This document shows, in pieces, positions 18,869 to 29,605 of a stretch of DNA of 64,000 bases (its first letter is position 1; each line of letters opens with the position of its first letter). Source of the DNA: Cellulomonas sp. JH27-2 (lineage in GTDB: Bacteria > Actinomycetota > Actinomycetes > Actinomycetales > Cellulomonadaceae). A program made the translations under genes and the position numbers. The notes under the pieces are model-generated. The model was not told the DNA's origin and made no database searches. It saw only the letters and a list, made by a program, of their open reading frames with translations. Location: NCBI RefSeq assembly GCF_014837175.1, contig NZ_JACYFR010000006.1, positions 62,001-126,000 of the forward strand, written 5' to 3'.

Positions 18869-20638
18869 ATGCTGCTTCGCATGTCCACGCTCTTCGTCCG
18901 CACGCTGCGGGAGGACCCGGCCGACGCCGAGGTCGCCAGCCACCGCCTGCTGGTCCGCGCCGGCTACATCCGCCGGGCGGCGCCCGGGATCTACACCTGG
19001 CTTCCACTGGGTCTGCGGGTCCTCGCGAAGGTCGAGGCCGTGGTGCGGGAGGAGATGACAGCTGCGGGTGCGCAGGAGGTGCACTTCCCGGCGCTGCTGC
19101 CCAAGGAGCCGTACGAGGCGACCGGGCGCTGGTCGGAGTACGGGCCCAACATCTTCCGGCTCAAGGACCGCAAGGGCGGTGACTACCTGCTCGCGCCGAC
19201 GCACGAGGAGATGTTCACGCTGCTGGTCAAGGACCTGTACTCGTCGTACAAGGACCTGCCGCTGACACTCTTCCAGGTGCAGACCAAGTACCGCGACGAG
19301 GCGCGTCCACGGGCGGGCCTCATGCGCGGGCGCGAGTTCGTCATGAAGGACGCGTACTCGTTCGACGTCGACGACGCCGGGCTCGAGGTCAGCTACCAGG
19401 CGCAGCGCGACGCCTACGAGCGGATCTTCACGCGGCTCGGCCTCGAGTACGTGATCTGCGCCGCGACGTCCGGCGCCATGGGCGGCTCGCGCTCGGAGGA
19501 GTTCCTGGCGCCGATGGCGATCGGCGAGGACACGTTCGTGCGCTCCGCCGGCGGCTACGCGGCCAACGTCGAGGCCGTCACGACGGTCGTGCCCGACGAC
19601 GTGCCGTACGACGACGCCCCGCAGGCGCACGTCGAGGACACGCCGGGCACGCCCACGATCGACTCGCTCGTCGCGCACGCCAACGTCGCGTTCCCGCGTC
19701 CGGACCGTGCGTGGACCGCCGCCGACACGCTCAAGAACGTCGTCGTCGCCCTCGTCCAGCCGTCGGGGGAGCGCGAGCTCCTCGTCGTCGGCCTGCCGGG
19801 CGACCGCGAGGTGGACATGAAGCGGCTCGAGGCCGCCGTGGCCCCGGCCGAGGTGGAGACCGCCGGCGACGCCGACTTCGCGGCGCACCCTGAGCTGGTC
19901 CGCGGGTACATCGGCCCGTCGGTGCTGGGGCCGAACGGACCCGAGGGTTCGGTGCGCTACCTGCTCGACCCGCGCGTGGTCAGCGGGACGCGCTGGATCA
20001 CGGGCGCCGACGAGACCGGGCGGCACGTCGTCGACCTCGTCGCCGGCCGCGACTTCACCGCCGACGGCACGGTCGAGGCCGCCGAGGTGCGCGCGGGCGA
20101 CGAGGCGCCCGACGGCTCGGGCCCGCTCGAGCTCGCGCGCGGCATCGAGATCGGCCACATCTTCGCGCTCGGCCGCAAGTACGCGGCCGCGCTGGGCCTG
20201 ACGGTCCTCGACCAGAACGGCAAGGCCCAGGTCGTCACCATGGGTTCCTACGGCGTCGGGGTCACGCGCGTGCTCGCTGCGCTCGCGGAAGTCAACCACG
20301 ACGACAAGGGCCTGGCCTGGCCGGCGAACGTCGCGCCCGCCCACGTCCACGTCGTGGCCACCGGCAAGGACGAGGCGGTGTTCGCGGCGGCCGAGTCGAT
20401 CGCGGAGACGCTGTCCTCGCGCGGCATCGAGGTCCTCTACGACGACCGCCCCAAGGTGTCGCCCGGCGTGAAGTTCGCCGACGCCGAGCTCCTGGGCGTG
20501 CCGCTCGTGGTCGTCGTCGGGCGCGGCCTGGCCGAGGGGGTCGTCGAGGTCCGTCCTCGCGTGGGAGGCACGGCCGAGCAGGTCGCCGTCGCCGAGGCGG
20601 CCGACCGCGTCGCCGAGCTCGTGGACGAGCTGGTCTGA
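18869..20638 (+). CDS. proS: Prolyl-tRNA synthetase, bacterial type
   Basis: 589 residues starting [22 protein letters not shown], the usual actinobacterial N-terminus. Class II core motifs include [54 protein letters not shown] and [14 protein letters not shown]. Between motifs 2 and 3 lies the ~180-residue YbaK-like editing insertion that clears Ala-tRNA(Pro). The C-terminal anticodon domain ends the protein. The much longer in-frame extension upstream overlaps the divergent glycosylase gene and is rejected. Confidence 0.97.
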   Translation: MLLRMSTLFVRTLREDPADAEVASHRLLVRAGYIRRAAPGIYTWLPLGLRVLAKVEAVVREEMTAAGAQEVHFPALLPKEPYEATGRWSEYGPNIFRLKDRKGGDYLLAPTHEEMFTLLVKDLYSSYKDLPLTLFQVQTKYRDEARPRAGLMRGREFVMKDAYSFDVDDAGLEVSYQAQRDAYERIFTRLGLEYVICAATSGAMGGSRSEEFLAPMAIGEDTFVRSAGGYAANVEAVTTVVPDDVPYDDAPQAHVEDTPGTPTIDSLVAHANVAFPRPDRAWTAADTLKNVVVALVQPSGERELLVVGLPGDREVDMKRLEAAVAPAEVETAGDADFAAHPELVRGYIGPSVLGPNGPEGSVRYLLDPRVVSGTRWITGADETGRHVVDLVAGRDFTADGTVEAAEVRAGDEAPDGSGPLELARGIEIGHIFALGRKYAAALGLTVLDQNGKAQVVTMGSYGVGVTRVLAALAEVNHDDKGLAWPANVAPAHVHVVATGKDEAVFAAAESIAETLSSRGIEVLYDDRPKVSPGVKFADAELLGVPLVVVVGRGLAEGVVEVRPRVGGTAEQVAVAEAADRVAELVDELV

Positions 20639-20658
20639 GCGACCCGTACGGAGGGGCG

Positions 20659-21741
20659 TCAGCCCTTCGTCGCGCGCTCTGGAAGGCCGGGGAAGGCGAC
20701 GGGGGCAGCGCCCCAGGTGCGTGCTGCCGCCGTGGCCGTGCGCAGGCCGTCGACGAACGGCCCGCGCGCGCCCGGCGCGGTCCGGGCGACGAGCGTCGCG
20801 TCGGTCGCGGCGATCGCCGACTCGAGCGAGCGGGCCAGCTTGCGGGCGTTCTTCGCCTGGTCCAGGTCGCCCGGCAGCGTGTACGACGCCCGCCGGGGGT
20901 CCTGGGCTGTCTCCGCCGTCCCGGCGGCGACAGCCCAGCGCTGCGCCTCGTCGCGGTGTGCCGCGGCGGCGTCGCGTGCCTTCGTGCGCGTGGAGCCGGA
21001 CTGCTGGGCGGCGACGACCTCGTAGGCGAAGCCGGCCTGGTCGTGCGCGAGCACCAGGGCGCCCAGGTCGTCGGCGGACGTCGCAGCGGCGGCCTGCGTC
21101 TGCTCGGGTGACGGCGTCGGCTCGGGTGCCGGGCTGTCGGTGGGCCCGGGTGCCTTCGTCGGCTCGACGACGACCTCGAGATCGGGGACCTTCGCGTCCG
21201 TGGCGCTCGCGAGGCGCCGCGTCAGCTGGTCGCGCGCCGTCGCGATCGACGCGACGAGCCGGGCGAGGTCGGCGTCCTGCACGGCGTCGGCGTCGGCGAG
21301 CGCGGTCCGGGTGGTCTCGGCGAGCTCGGTCAGCACCTGGGCCGCTGTCGCGCTCACAGCGGTCGGCGTTGCCGTCGGGGACGGTGTGAGGCCCGAGTCG
21401 TAGACGGGACCCAGCTGCTCGGCGTGCTGCGTCGAGAAGTCCGCGACGTCCTCGAGCACCTCGGCGACGCCTGCGGCCGGCTTCGCGGCCATCGCCGCGG
21501 TCGCCACCGCGGCCAGCTGGTCCGCGTCGCTCAGCGTCCGGGCGCGCACCTGCTCGACGGAGCCGGGCGACGGCTCGGCCAGAGGTGGCGTCTCCAGACG
21601 CACGGAGCACGCCCCCGCGGCACCCAGGACCATCGCCGCCCCGACGAGCGCCGCCGTGATCCTCGCCACGCGCACCGACGTGCGTGCGGGCCGCGACAGG
21701 CGGTCGTCACGCGGGAACCGGGGGGTGCGGGCAGTCGTCAT
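20659..21741 (-). CDS. Lipoprotein with DUF4439 ferritin-like domain
   Basis: 360 residues from MTTARTPRFP. A lipoprotein signal is clear: ALVGAAMVLGAAGAC, with the lipobox Cys at about residue 45. A Pro-rich linker (PTKAPGPTDSPAPEPTPSPEQ) separates an N-terminal helical part from a C-terminal DUF4439 domain, a ferritin-like four-helix bundle (LGALVLAHDQAGFAYEVVAAQ, HRDEAQRWAV, YTLPGDL). It lies between proS and rimP, its usual actinobacterial location. Function unknown. Confidence 0.82.
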   Translation of the reverse strand: MTTARTPRFPRDDRLSRPARTSVRVARITAALVGAAMVLGAAGACSVRLETPPLAEPSPGSVEQVRARTLSDADQLAAVATAAMAAKPAAGVAEVLEDVADFSTQHAEQLGPVYDSGLTPSPTATPTAVSATAAQVLTELAETTRTALADADAVQDADLARLVASIATARDQLTRRLASATDAKVPDLEVVVEPTKAPGPTDSPAPEPTPSPEQTQAAAATSADDLGALVLAHDQAGFAYEVVAAQQSGSTRTKARDAAAAHRDEAQRWAVAAGTAETAQDPRRASYTLPGDLDQAKNARKLARSLESAIAATDATLVARTAPGARGPFVDGLRTATAAARTWGAAPVAFPGLPERATKG

Positions 21742-21798
21742 CGCCCGCGATCCTGCCACGCGCGGGCGCATCGCCCCGGCGGGCACGCGCAGACTCGT

Positions 21799-21804
21799 TA
21801 GGCT
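21799..21804 (+). promoter_or_regulatory. Candidate -10 element of rimP-nusA-ylxR operon
   Basis: TAGGCT about 58 bases before the rimP start; no clear -35 is visible. Confidence 0.35.
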
Positions 21805-21861
21805 GGACCGACAACATCACAGGGTCGCGCACGACCCGCGGGACCAGACGGGAGGCCGACC

Positions 21862-22416
21862 ATGGCCGATGCCGCTGCCGCCGGACGTGTCCGCGAGGTG
21901 CTCGCCCCCGTGGTCGAGGCCCTGGGGCTGGTCCTCGAGGACGTCGAGGTGCACCGGGCCGGTGCGCGCTCGACGGTCGACGTCGCGCTCGACGTGCCCG
22001 AGGACGACGAGACCGACCTGGACCTCGACCGGGTGGCCGACGCGACGCGCGCCATCTCGGACGCGTTGGACGCGCGTGACGTGATCGCGGGCCACTACAC
22101 GCTCGAGGTCGGCAGCCGTGGGCTGTCCCGGCCGCTGACCGAACGGCGCCACTTCGCTCGGGCCGTCGGACGCACCGTGACCGTGCGCCTCGTGGACGGC
22201 GGTGCAATCGGCGGTCGGCTGGTGGACGTGGACCGCGACGACGACGCGATCGTCGTCGTCCCCGTGACGCCAGGACTGAAGGGACGACGCCCCAAGGAGG
22301 GCGAGCCCGTGCGGATCACGCTCACGGACGTGCGCGACGCGCGGGTCGAGGTGGACCTGACGGGGCTGGGCCCCGTGGACGACGAGGCCGGCGCGAGCGC
22401 CGGACAGGAGAGCTGA
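21862..22416 (+). CDS. rimP: Ribosome maturation factor RimP
   Basis: 184 residues with GGGAGG before the ATG. N-terminal RimP domain ([43 protein letters not shown]) and the C-terminal Sm-like barrel ([23 protein letters not shown]). Assists 30S maturation. One base separates its stop from nusA. The acidic, Ala-rich tail is short compared with some actinobacteria. Confidence 0.94.
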   Translation: MADAAAAGRVREVLAPVVEALGLVLEDVEVHRAGARSTVDVALDVPEDDETDLDLDRVADATRAISDALDARDVIAGHYTLEVGSRGLSRPLTERRHFARAVGRTVTVRLVDGGAIGGRLVDVDRDDDAIVVVPVTPGLKGRRPKEGEPVRITLTDVRDARVEVDLTGLGPVDDEAGASAGQES

Positions 22417-22417
22417 C

Positions 22418-23454
<1,037 letters not shown>

Positions 23455-23458
<4 letters not shown>

Positions 23459-23781
23459 CGCGAAGCGGTAGACTGCCAACGGCTGGGGACGCGTCCCGGC
23501 TCCCCTCGGACGACGAACAACCGCTCAGCGGTCCCGTTCGCACGTGCGTGGGTTGCCGTTCCGTCGGTCCCCGATCTGCCCTGCTGAGGGTGGTCGTCGT
23601 CCATGACCAGCTGGTCGTCGACGTCGGACGCTCGATGCCGGGCAGGGGTGCGTGGCTGCACCCCGACCCTGGATGTCTCGATCTCGCGGTCCGTCGGCGC
23701 GCGTTCGGGCGGGCCCTGCGCCACGCAGGCCCCCTGGACACCGCAGTCGTCGCAGATCATTTCGAGCACGGACAGGGGTAG
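23455..23781 (+). CDS. ylxR: YlxR/RnpM-family RNA-binding protein (DUF448)
   Basis: 108 residues from the GTG overlapping the nusA stop. The DUF448 motif [20 protein letters not shown] and the [27 protein letters not shown] segment are conserved. The Bacillus homologue binds the RNase P RNA. A TAGACT (23469-23474) just inside the frame could be an internal promoter for ylxR-infB, in which case a downstream start would be used; translational coupling to nusA is the simpler reading. Confidence 0.88.
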
Positions 23782-23784
23782 TAC

Positions 23785-23807
23785 GACGCCGGGCGAGGTC
23801 CGGCGTC
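23785..23807 (+). promoter_or_regulatory. infB leader hairpin 1
   Basis: GACGCCGG and CCGGCGTC form a perfect 8-bp stem around a 7-base loop (GCGAGGT), four bases after the ylxR stop. It is not followed by Ts, so it may be a processing or pausing element. Confidence 0.55.
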
Positions 23808-23840
23808 GACCGTCGACATGGGAAGCGGGTCTGGAAGCCG

Positions 23841-23897
23841 ATGGCTACCCGATGAGCACGCACCGATGAGTACCCAGCGATGAGTACCTCGCACTAA
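23841..23897 (+). promoter_or_regulatory. Array of four overlapping mini-ORFs in the infB leader
   Basis: Four ATG-initiated mini-ORFs run head to tail: MATR (23841-23855), MSTHR (23852-23869), MSTQR (23866-23883) and MSTSH (23880-23897). Each of the first three stop codons overlaps the next ATG as ATGA. The last three form an exact 14-bp period with the core CGATGAGTAC. GGAAG at 23833-23837 could serve the first ATG. The frames change by -1 at each junction, so the four cannot be one protein. The position just upstream of the gene for initiation factor IF2 suggests a translation-reinitiation sensor; this is inference from arrangement. Confidence 0.6.
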
Positions 23898-23900
23898 CGA

Positions 23901-23926
23901 CGGTCCGACCCTGTCCGGGCGGACCG
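23901..23926 (+). promoter_or_regulatory. infB leader hairpin 2
   Basis: CGGTCCG (23901-23907) pairs with CGGACCG (23920-23926), loop 12 bases. It lies between the last mini-ORF stop and the AGGGAGAG ribosome-binding site of infB, so its folding could expose or hide the start region. Confidence 0.55.
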
Positions 23927-23940
23927 AGACAGGGAGAGAT

Positions 23941-26754
23941 GTGGCCAAGGTCCGCGTCTACGAGCTCGCGAAAGAGCTCGGGGTTGACAGCAAGAAGATC
24001 ATGACGACCCTCACCGAGATGGGTGAGTTCGTCCGTTCGGCGTCCTCGACGATCGAGCCGCCGGTCGTGCGCAAGCTGCGCGACACGTTCCCCGCGGGCG
24101 GTGGCGACGCCGCGCCCGCAGCTCCCCCCAAGGCAGCCCCCAAGGCTCCGCGCCCCACGCCGGCCCCCGCTGCCCCCACGGCGGCGACGCCGGCCCCGGC
24201 CCCTGCTGCACCTGCGGCGACCCCGGCCCCTGCTGCGCCGGCTCCCGCCGCCGCGGCTGCCCCGGCCGCCCCGGCCCCGGCTGCGCCCGCAGCACGTCCG
24301 GCCGCCCAGGCGCCGGCCGCGGCCGCCCGTCCGGGTGCGCCGCGTCCCGCTGCGCGTCCCGGCAACAACCCGTTCGCGCCCTCGCAGGGCATGCCCCGCC
24401 AGGGCGAGCGCGGCGGTGCCGGTGCCAACCGTTCCGGCGGTCCGCGTCCGGGCAACAACCCGTTCGCGTCGTCGCAGGGCATGCCCCGCCCGGGTGAGCG
24501 TCGCAACGCCAACCCGGAGCAGGCTGCACCCGCGGCCCAGTCGGGCGAGCGTCCCGGCGGCCCCCGTCCCGGCGGTCCCCGTCCGGGTGGGCCCCGTCCC
24601 AGCCCCGGCATGATGCCCGGCCGCACCACCAGCGGTGTCGGCCGCCCCGGCGAGCGTCCCGCTCCCGGCGGTCGTGGCGGCCAGGGGGGTGCCCGCGGTG
24701 GTTACGCGGGTCGTCCCGGTGGCGGCGGTCCCGGTGGCGCTCCCGGCGCCGGTGGCGGCGGTTTCGCCGGTCGTCCCGGTGGCGGCGGTGGTCGTCCCGG
24801 CGGTGCCGGTCGTGGCTCCACGCAGGGTGCGTTCGGTCGCGCCGGTGGTCGACCCGTCCGCGGACGGAAGTCGAAGCGCGCGAAGCGTCAGGAGTTCGAG
24901 CAGATGCAGGCGCCGTCGCTCGGCGGCGTGCAGGTCCCGCGCGGCAACGGCTCGACCGTCGTCCGCCTGCGTCAGGGCTCGTCGCTGAACGACTTCGCCG
25001 ACAAGATCGACGCCAACCCCGCGTCGCTGGTGACCGTGCTGTTCCACCTCGGTGAGATGGCCACGGCGACGCAGTCGCTCGACGAGGACACGTTCGGCAC
25101 GCTGGCCCAGGAGCTGGGCTACGTCATCGAGATGGTCTCGGCCGAGGAGGAGGACCGCGAGCTGCTCGGGGCCTTCGACATCGACCTGGACGCCGAGCTC
25201 GAGGCCGAGGGCGACGACGAGCTGGAGGCCCGTCCTCCGGTCGTCACCGTCATGGGTCACGTCGACCACGGAAAGACCAAGCTCCTCGACGCGATCCGTT
25301 CCACGGACGTCGTCGCGGGCGAGGCCGGCGGCATCACCCAGCACATCGGTGCCTACCAGGTCACCAAGGTGCACGAGGGCAACGACCGTCCCATCACCTT
25401 CATCGACACCCCGGGCCACGAGGCGTTCACGGCCATGCGTGCCCGTGGTGCGCAGGTCACGGACATCGCGATCCTCGTGGTCGCGGCCGACGACGGCGTG
25501 ATGCCTCAGACGATCGAGGCGCTCAACCACGCGCAGGCGGCCAACGTGCCGATCGTCGTCGCGGTCAACAAGGTGGACAAGGAGGGGGCCAACCCCGACA
25601 AGATCCGCCAGCAGCTCACGGAGTACAACCTGGTGGCCGAGGAGTACGGCGGCGACACCATGTTCGTCAACGTGTCCGCCAAGCAGAACAAGGGCATCGA
25701 CGAGCTCCTCGAGGCGGTCCTGCTGACCGCCGACGCGGCGCTCGACCTGCGGGCCAACCCCGACAAGGACGCCCGCGGTGTCGCGATCGAGGCCAACCTC
25801 GACAAGGGCCGCGGCGCCACGGCGACCGTCCTGGTCCAGTCGGGCACGCTGCGCGTCGGCGACGCGATCGTCGCCGGCACGGCCTACGGCCGGGTCCGTG
25901 CGATGTTCGACGAGCACGGCGAGACCGTCACCGAGGCGGGCCCGTCCCGTCCGGTCCAGGTGCTCGGCCTCGCATCGGTGCCCAGCGCCGGCGACACGCT
26001 GCTCGTCGCCACCGAGGAGCGCACGGCCCGTCAGATCGCCGAGAAGCGTGAGGCCGCCGAGCGTGCCGCCCTCCTGGCCAAGCGCCGCAAGCGCGTCAGC
26101 CTCGAGGACTTCACGCAGGCGCTCGCCCAGGGCAAGGTCGAGACCCTCAACCTGGTCCTCAAGGGCGACGTCTCGGGTGCCGTCGAGGCCCTCGAGGACG
26201 CGCTGCTCAAGATCGACGTGGGCGACGAGGTCGACCTGCGCGTCATCCACCGCGGTGTCGGTGCGATCACGCAGAACGACGTCAACCTGGCGACGGTCGA
26301 CTCGGCCATCATCATCGGGTTCAACGTCAAGTACGCCGAGCGCGTCGAGGCGCTGGCCGACCGCGAGGGCGTCGACGTGCGCTTCTACTCGGTCATCTAC
26401 CAGGCCATCGACGACGTCGAGGCGGCCCTCAAGGGCATGCTCAAGCCCGAGTACGAGGAGGCCCAGCTGGGCACCGCGGAGATCCGCGAGGTCTTCCGGT
26501 CCTCCAAGTTCGGCAACATCGCCGGCTCGATCGTCCGGTCGGGCGAGATCCGTCGCAACACCAAGGCGCGCGTCCTGCGTGGCGGCAAGGTCATCGGGGA
26601 CAACCTGACGATCGAGACGCTCAAGCGGTTCAAGGACGACGCGACCGAGGTCCGCGAGGGCTACGAGTGCGGTATCGGTCTCGGGTCGTTCAACGACCTG
26701 CAGGTCGAGGACATCATCGAGACCTGGGAGATGCGCGAGAAGCCTCGCGCTTAG
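23941..26754 (+). CDS. infB: Translation initiation factor IF-2
   Basis: 937 residues from a GTG with AGGGAGAG upstream. N-terminal IF2_N module ([18 protein letters not shown]), a very long Ala/Pro then Gly/Arg/Pro-rich disordered stretch (about 55-310, with repeats of GNNPFA and [11 protein letters not shown]), a second IF2_N segment, and the GTPase domain with [20 protein letters not shown] and NKVDKEG. C-terminal beta-barrel and fMet-tRNA-binding domains complete the protein. It places initiator tRNA on the 30S subunit. An unusual leader precedes it (separate entries). Confidence 0.97.
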   Translation: MAKVRVYELAKELGVDSKKIMTTLTEMGEFVRSASSTIEPPVVRKLRDTFPAGGGDAAPAAPPKAAPKAPRPTPAPAAPTAATPAPAPAAPAATPAPAAPAPAAAAAPAAPAPAAPAARPAAQAPAAAARPGAPRPAARPGNNPFAPSQGMPRQGERGGAGANRSGGPRPGNNPFASSQGMPRPGERRNANPEQAAPAAQSGERPGGPRPGGPRPGGPRPSPGMMPGRTTSGVGRPGERPAPGGRGGQGGARGGYAGRPGGGGPGGAPGAGGGGFAGRPGGGGGRPGGAGRGSTQGAFGRAGGRPVRGRKSKRAKRQEFEQMQAPSLGGVQVPRGNGSTVVRLRQGSSLNDFADKIDANPASLVTVLFHLGEMATATQSLDEDTFGTLAQELGYVIEMVSAEEEDRELLGAFDIDLDAELEAEGDDELEARPPVVTVMGHVDHGKTKLLDAIRSTDVVAGEAGGITQHIGAYQVTKVHEGNDRPITFIDTPGHEAFTAMRARGAQVTDIAILVVAADDGVMPQTIEALNHAQAANVPIVVAVNKVDKEGANPDKIRQQLTEYNLVAEEYGGDTMFVNVSAKQNKGIDELLEAVLLTADAALDLRANPDKDARGVAIEANLDKGRGATATVLVQSGTLRVGDAIVAGTAYGRVRAMFDEHGETVTEAGPSRPVQVLGLASVPSAGDTLLVATEERTARQIAEKREAAERAALLAKRRKRVSLEDFTQALAQGKVETLNLVLKGDVSGAVEALEDALLKIDVGDEVDLRVIHRGVGAITQNDVNLATVDSAIIIGFNVKYAERVEALADREGVDVRFYSVIYQAIDDVEAALKGMLKPEYEEAQLGTAEIREVFRSSKFGNIAGSIVRSGEIRRNTKARVLRGGKVIGDNLTIETLKRFKDDATEVREGYECGIGLGSFNDLQVEDIIETWEMREKPRA

Positions 26755-26765
26755 TCTTCCGGTCA

Positions 26766-26847
26766 GGGATGGTGTCGGTCCGCCGCCTACCGGCGGGCCT
26801 GGCGGCCCGCTGCCAGGCCCACCACGGCGGCGGACCGACACCATCCC
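26766..26847 (+). terminator. infB-rbfA long inverted repeat
   Basis: A perfect 22-bp inverted repeat (26766-26787 and 26826-26847) encloses 38 bases that themselves contain two mutually exclusive hairpins: GCGGGCC/GGCCCGC and GGGCCTGGC/GCCAGGCCC. No T-tract follows. Starts 11 bases after the infB stop. Likely a terminator or RNase III-type processing site; the nested alternatives would also allow a switch. Confidence 0.65.
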
Positions 26848-26903
26848 TTCCCTCGCTTCGCTCGCTCGGGTTCTCTCTTGTTGGCTGGAAGGAAGTAGGC
26901 CTC

Positions 26904-27344
26904 ATGGCTGACAGTGCTCGTGCTCGGAAGCTGTCCGAGCGGATTCAGCAGGTCGTCGCGCAGATGCTCGACACCCGCATCAAGGACCCGCGGCTGGGGT
27001 TCGTCACGGTCACCGACGTGCGCGTCACCGGCGACCTGCAGCACGCCGACATCTTCTACACCGTGTTCGGGGACGACGAGGCGCGGGCCGAGAGCGCCAA
27101 GGCGCTCGAGTCGGCCAAGGGGATCATTCGGTCCGAGGTCGGCAAGCAGACGGGCATCCGTCTGACGCCGACTCTCGCGTTCCACCTCGACGCGGTGCCG
27201 GAGACGGCCGCGCACCTGGACGCCGCGCTCGTCGAGGCCGCGCGCCGTGACAAGGAGGTGGCCGCGCTCGCCGCCGCCGCTCAGTTCGCCGGCGACGCGG
27301 ACCCGTACAAGCGCGCCGACGAGGACGAGGACGACGAGGCCTGA
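26904..27344 (+). CDS. rbfA: 30S ribosome-binding factor A
   Basis: 146 residues from [16 protein letters not shown] with GGAAGGAAG upstream. KH-like fold with [27 protein letters not shown] and [15 protein letters not shown]. Needed for late 16S rRNA processing and cold adaptation. Acidic tail (ADEDEDDEA). It is last in the nusA-infB-rbfA series; truB, which usually follows, is displaced by an inserted efflux/TetR pair. Confidence 0.95.
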   Translation: MADSARARKLSERIQQVVAQMLDTRIKDPRLGFVTVTDVRVTGDLQHADIFYTVFGDDEARAESAKALESAKGIIRSEVGKQTGIRLTPTLAFHLDAVPETAAHLDAALVEAARRDKEVAALAAAAQFAGDADPYKRADEDEDDEA

Positions 27345-27383
27345 TTCGTCGGTGCGGTCCGCCGCACCTCACTGTTCGTGAAC

Positions 27384-27442
27384 GCAGCGATGGTCGCAGC
27401 GAACGTGCCCCTGGAGGGCGCGCCCGCTGCGACCATCGCTGC
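27384..27442. terminator. Bidirectional terminator between rbfA and the efflux gene
   Basis: Perfect 18-bp inverted repeat (GCAGCGATGGTCGCAGCG and its complement), loop 23 bases, between two convergent genes. Confidence 0.75.
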
Positions 27443-27453
27443 ATCCACCGGGG

Positions 27454-28905
27454 TCAGGCGGCGGGTGCAGCACCCGCCGCGCGGCCCGTCGCGCGCGGCA
27501 TGAACGCCGCGACGATCGCGCCGGCTCCCACGATCGCTGCGCCGACGAGCGCCGCGGGGGCCAGACCGTCGGCGTAGCCGGCCGGAGTCAGGGTCCCACC
27601 GGTGGCGGTGAAGACCGCGACCAGCACCGCGACGCCGACGGCGCCGCCCATCTCGCGCAGGGTGGAGTTCACCGAGCTGGCCGTGCCGTGGTCGTCGGGC
27701 GCCATGTCCGCCAGGACGGCGGTCGCCGATGGGGCGAACGTCAGGCCCATGCCGATCCCGGCGAGCGCCAGGCCGGGGACGAGGTCGACGTAGGTGCTGA
27801 CGCCACCGGCGACGGCGAGCCCCTGCCATGCCAGGCCCGCCGACTGCAGGGCGAGCCCTGCCGTCAGGAGAGGGCGCACACCCAGGCGCGGCGCGAGCAT
27901 GCCGGCGATCGGCGCCACGATCATCGGGGCGGCAGTCCATGGCAGCGTGCGGATGCCGGCCTGGAGCGGGCTGTAGCCCAGCGCGATCTGCAGGTACTGC
28001 GAGAGGACGAACACCGTGCCGAACACGCCCGCCGAGAACAGGAACGCGCTCGCGTTCGTGACGGCGAACGAGCGCACGCGGAACAGGCGCAGGGGCACGA
28101 GCGGGTGGTCGGTCCGGGACTCGCGCACCAGGAACGCGGCGACGAGCGCGGCCCCGAGGACGAGCCCGCCGGCGACGGGGGTGGACGTCCAGCCGTCGTC
28201 GTTGCCGTGGATGACGGCCCACACGATCGCGACGACGCCCGCCGCGGCGAGCGCCAGCCCCAGGAGGTCGAGGCGCTGGCGCCGACCGAACGACTCGGGC
28301 AGCGCGTACCGGACCAGCGGGATCGCGACGAGCGCCACGGGCACGTTGAGCCAGAAGATGGCCTCCCACGAGATCCCCTGCACCACCGCGCCGCCGATGA
28401 CGGGTCCGAGCGCGACGCCGAGGCCGGACACGCCGCCCCAGACGCCGATCGCCATGGCCCGCCGTGCCGGCGGTACAGCGGCGGCGAGCAGGGTCAGCGA
28501 CAGCGGCATGATCGCCGCGGCACCGGCCCCCTGGACGGCGCGGGCGGCGATGAGGGCTCCTGCGCTCGTGGCGAGCGCGGAGGCGATGGACGCGAGCGCG
28601 AAAACCGTGATGCCGCCGACGAAGACGCGTCGCCGGCCCCAGCGGTCGCCGAGGGTGGCGGCCGCGATCATGAGCGACGCGAAGCTCAGCGTGTAGGCGT
28701 TGACCATCCACTGCAGCTGCTCGAGCGACGCCGGCAGCTCCGTGTGCAGGACCGGGAGCGCAGTGGTCATCACCAGGTTGTCGAGGGTCGCCATGAACAT
28801 CGGCAGGGACGCGGCGACGAGGGCGATGGCGGTCCCAGCGCGGCGCGGCGTCCTGGATCGGGGGATCGGTGAGCGACGTTCGGCACGCTCGGCGGTGGCG
28901 GTCAT
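27454..28905 (-). CDS. MFS drug transporter, DHA2 (14-TM) family
   Basis: 483 residues with about 14 hydrophobic segments. DHA2 hallmarks: motif near TM1 LDNLVMTTALPVLHTEL, motif A GDRWGRRRVF and the GGVSGLGVALGPVIGGAVV motif C. Such pumps export antiseptics, dyes or antibiotics by proton antiport. Divergently transcribed from a TetR gene with 82 bases between the starts, the classic self-regulated efflux arrangement. GGGAG precedes the start. Confidence 0.9.
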   Translation of the reverse strand: MTATAERAERRSPIPRSRTPRRAGTAIALVAASLPMFMATLDNLVMTTALPVLHTELPASLEQLQWMVNAYTLSFASLMIAAATLGDRWGRRRVFVGGITVFALASIASALATSAGALIAARAVQGAGAAAIMPLSLTLLAAAVPPARRAMAIGVWGGVSGLGVALGPVIGGAVVQGISWEAIFWLNVPVALVAIPLVRYALPESFGRRQRLDLLGLALAAAGVVAIVWAVIHGNDDGWTSTPVAGGLVLGAALVAAFLVRESRTDHPLVPLRLFRVRSFAVTNASAFLFSAGVFGTVFVLSQYLQIALGYSPLQAGIRTLPWTAAPMIVAPIAGMLAPRLGVRPLLTAGLALQSAGLAWQGLAVAGGVSTYVDLVPGLALAGIGMGLTFAPSATAVLADMAPDDHGTASSVNSTLREMGGAVGVAVLVAVFTATGGTLTPAGYADGLAPAALVGAAIVGAGAIVAAFMPRATGRAAGAAPAA

Positions 28906-28934
28906 CTCTGCTCCCTGCGTGAGGTTGTTGGCAT

Positions 28935-28948
28935 TGAGTGATTACTAA
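28935..28948. promoter_or_regulatory. Candidate TetR operator
   Basis: Imperfect palindrome TTGAGTGATTACTAA centred at 28941/28942 (outer TT/AA and inner AGT/ACT pair) in the efflux-tetR divergent region. Local base composition is AT-rich compared with flanks. Likely site of autoregulation. Confidence 0.5.
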
Positions 28949-28974
28949 CAAGAACGACCGTAGGCATCGGCTGA

Positions 28975-28980
28975 TAACCT
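28975..28980 (+). promoter_or_regulatory. -10 element of leaderless tetR gene
   Basis: TAACCT ends seven bases before ATG 28988. Confidence 0.45.
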
Positions 28981-28987
28981 TGTCAAC

Positions 28988-29605
28988 ATGTCCGAGCGAA
29001 CTTCTCTGACGGCCGACACGGACGGCGACGTCGCGGCGACCGACCGACCCTCGTCGGGACGGATGTCGGGCGCCGAACGGCGCGACCAGATCCTCGGCGC
29101 GGCCCGGCGCGTCTTCGCCGAGGGCGGGTACGCGGCCAGCACCGACGACATCGCGCGGGCCGCGGGAGTGTCCCAGCCCTACGTCGTGCGGCTGTTCGGC
29201 TCCAAGCGTGACCTGTTCCTCGCGGCCTACCGGCAGGCGACGCAGGAGATCATCGAGGCGCTCGCCGCAGTCCCGGCTGGTCCGGACGCCGCGGAGCGGA
29301 TGGGAGACGCCTACGTCTCCCTGGTCGCGGACCGGGACCTGCTCCGACTCGTCATGCACGGCTTCGTGGCGGCGGCCGACCCGGAGGTGGGACGCGCCGC
29401 GCGGCACTGCCTCGGTGAGTCGTTCCGGCTGTTCCGTGAGCGGGCGGGCGGGGACGACGAGGAGGCGGTGCGCTTCGTCTCCACGGGCATGCTGATCAAC
29501 GTGATGCTGGCCGCCGACGCGCCCGCGCACCGGGGGCAGGACGCCGGCATGGACGCCCTCATGGCCTGCACGATCGAGGTCTCCGACCGCCGGCGGGACG
29601 CGTGA
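28988..29605 (+). CDS. TetR-family transcriptional regulator
   Basis: 205 residues. After an ~25-residue polar extension, the TetR helix-turn-helix is clear: ERRDQILGAARRVFAEGGYAAST and DIARAAGVSQPYVVRLFGSKRDLFLAAY. The C-terminal ligand domain is divergent. Most likely represses the adjacent DHA2 pump and itself. Its stop overlaps the truB start (GTGA), so the tRNA-modification gene is translationally coupled to a drug-response regulator. Confidence 0.88.
   Translation: MSERTSLTADTDGDVAATDRPSSGRMSGAERRDQILGAARRVFAEGGYAASTDDIARAAGVSQPYVVRLFGSKRDLFLAAYRQATQEIIEALAAVPAGPDAAERMGDAYVSLVADRDLLRLVMHGFVAAADPEVGRAARHCLGESFRLFRERAGGDDEEAVRFVSTGMLINVMLAADAPAHRGQDAGMDALMACTIEVSDRRRDA

Noticed and set aside
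23818..23883. A 21-codon upstream ORF (MGSGSGSRWLPDEH...) as a classical leader peptide for infB
   Set aside because: It has no good ribosome-binding site and simply runs into the third mini-ORF in frame; the four-unit ATGA chain explains the region better, though it cannot be excluded.
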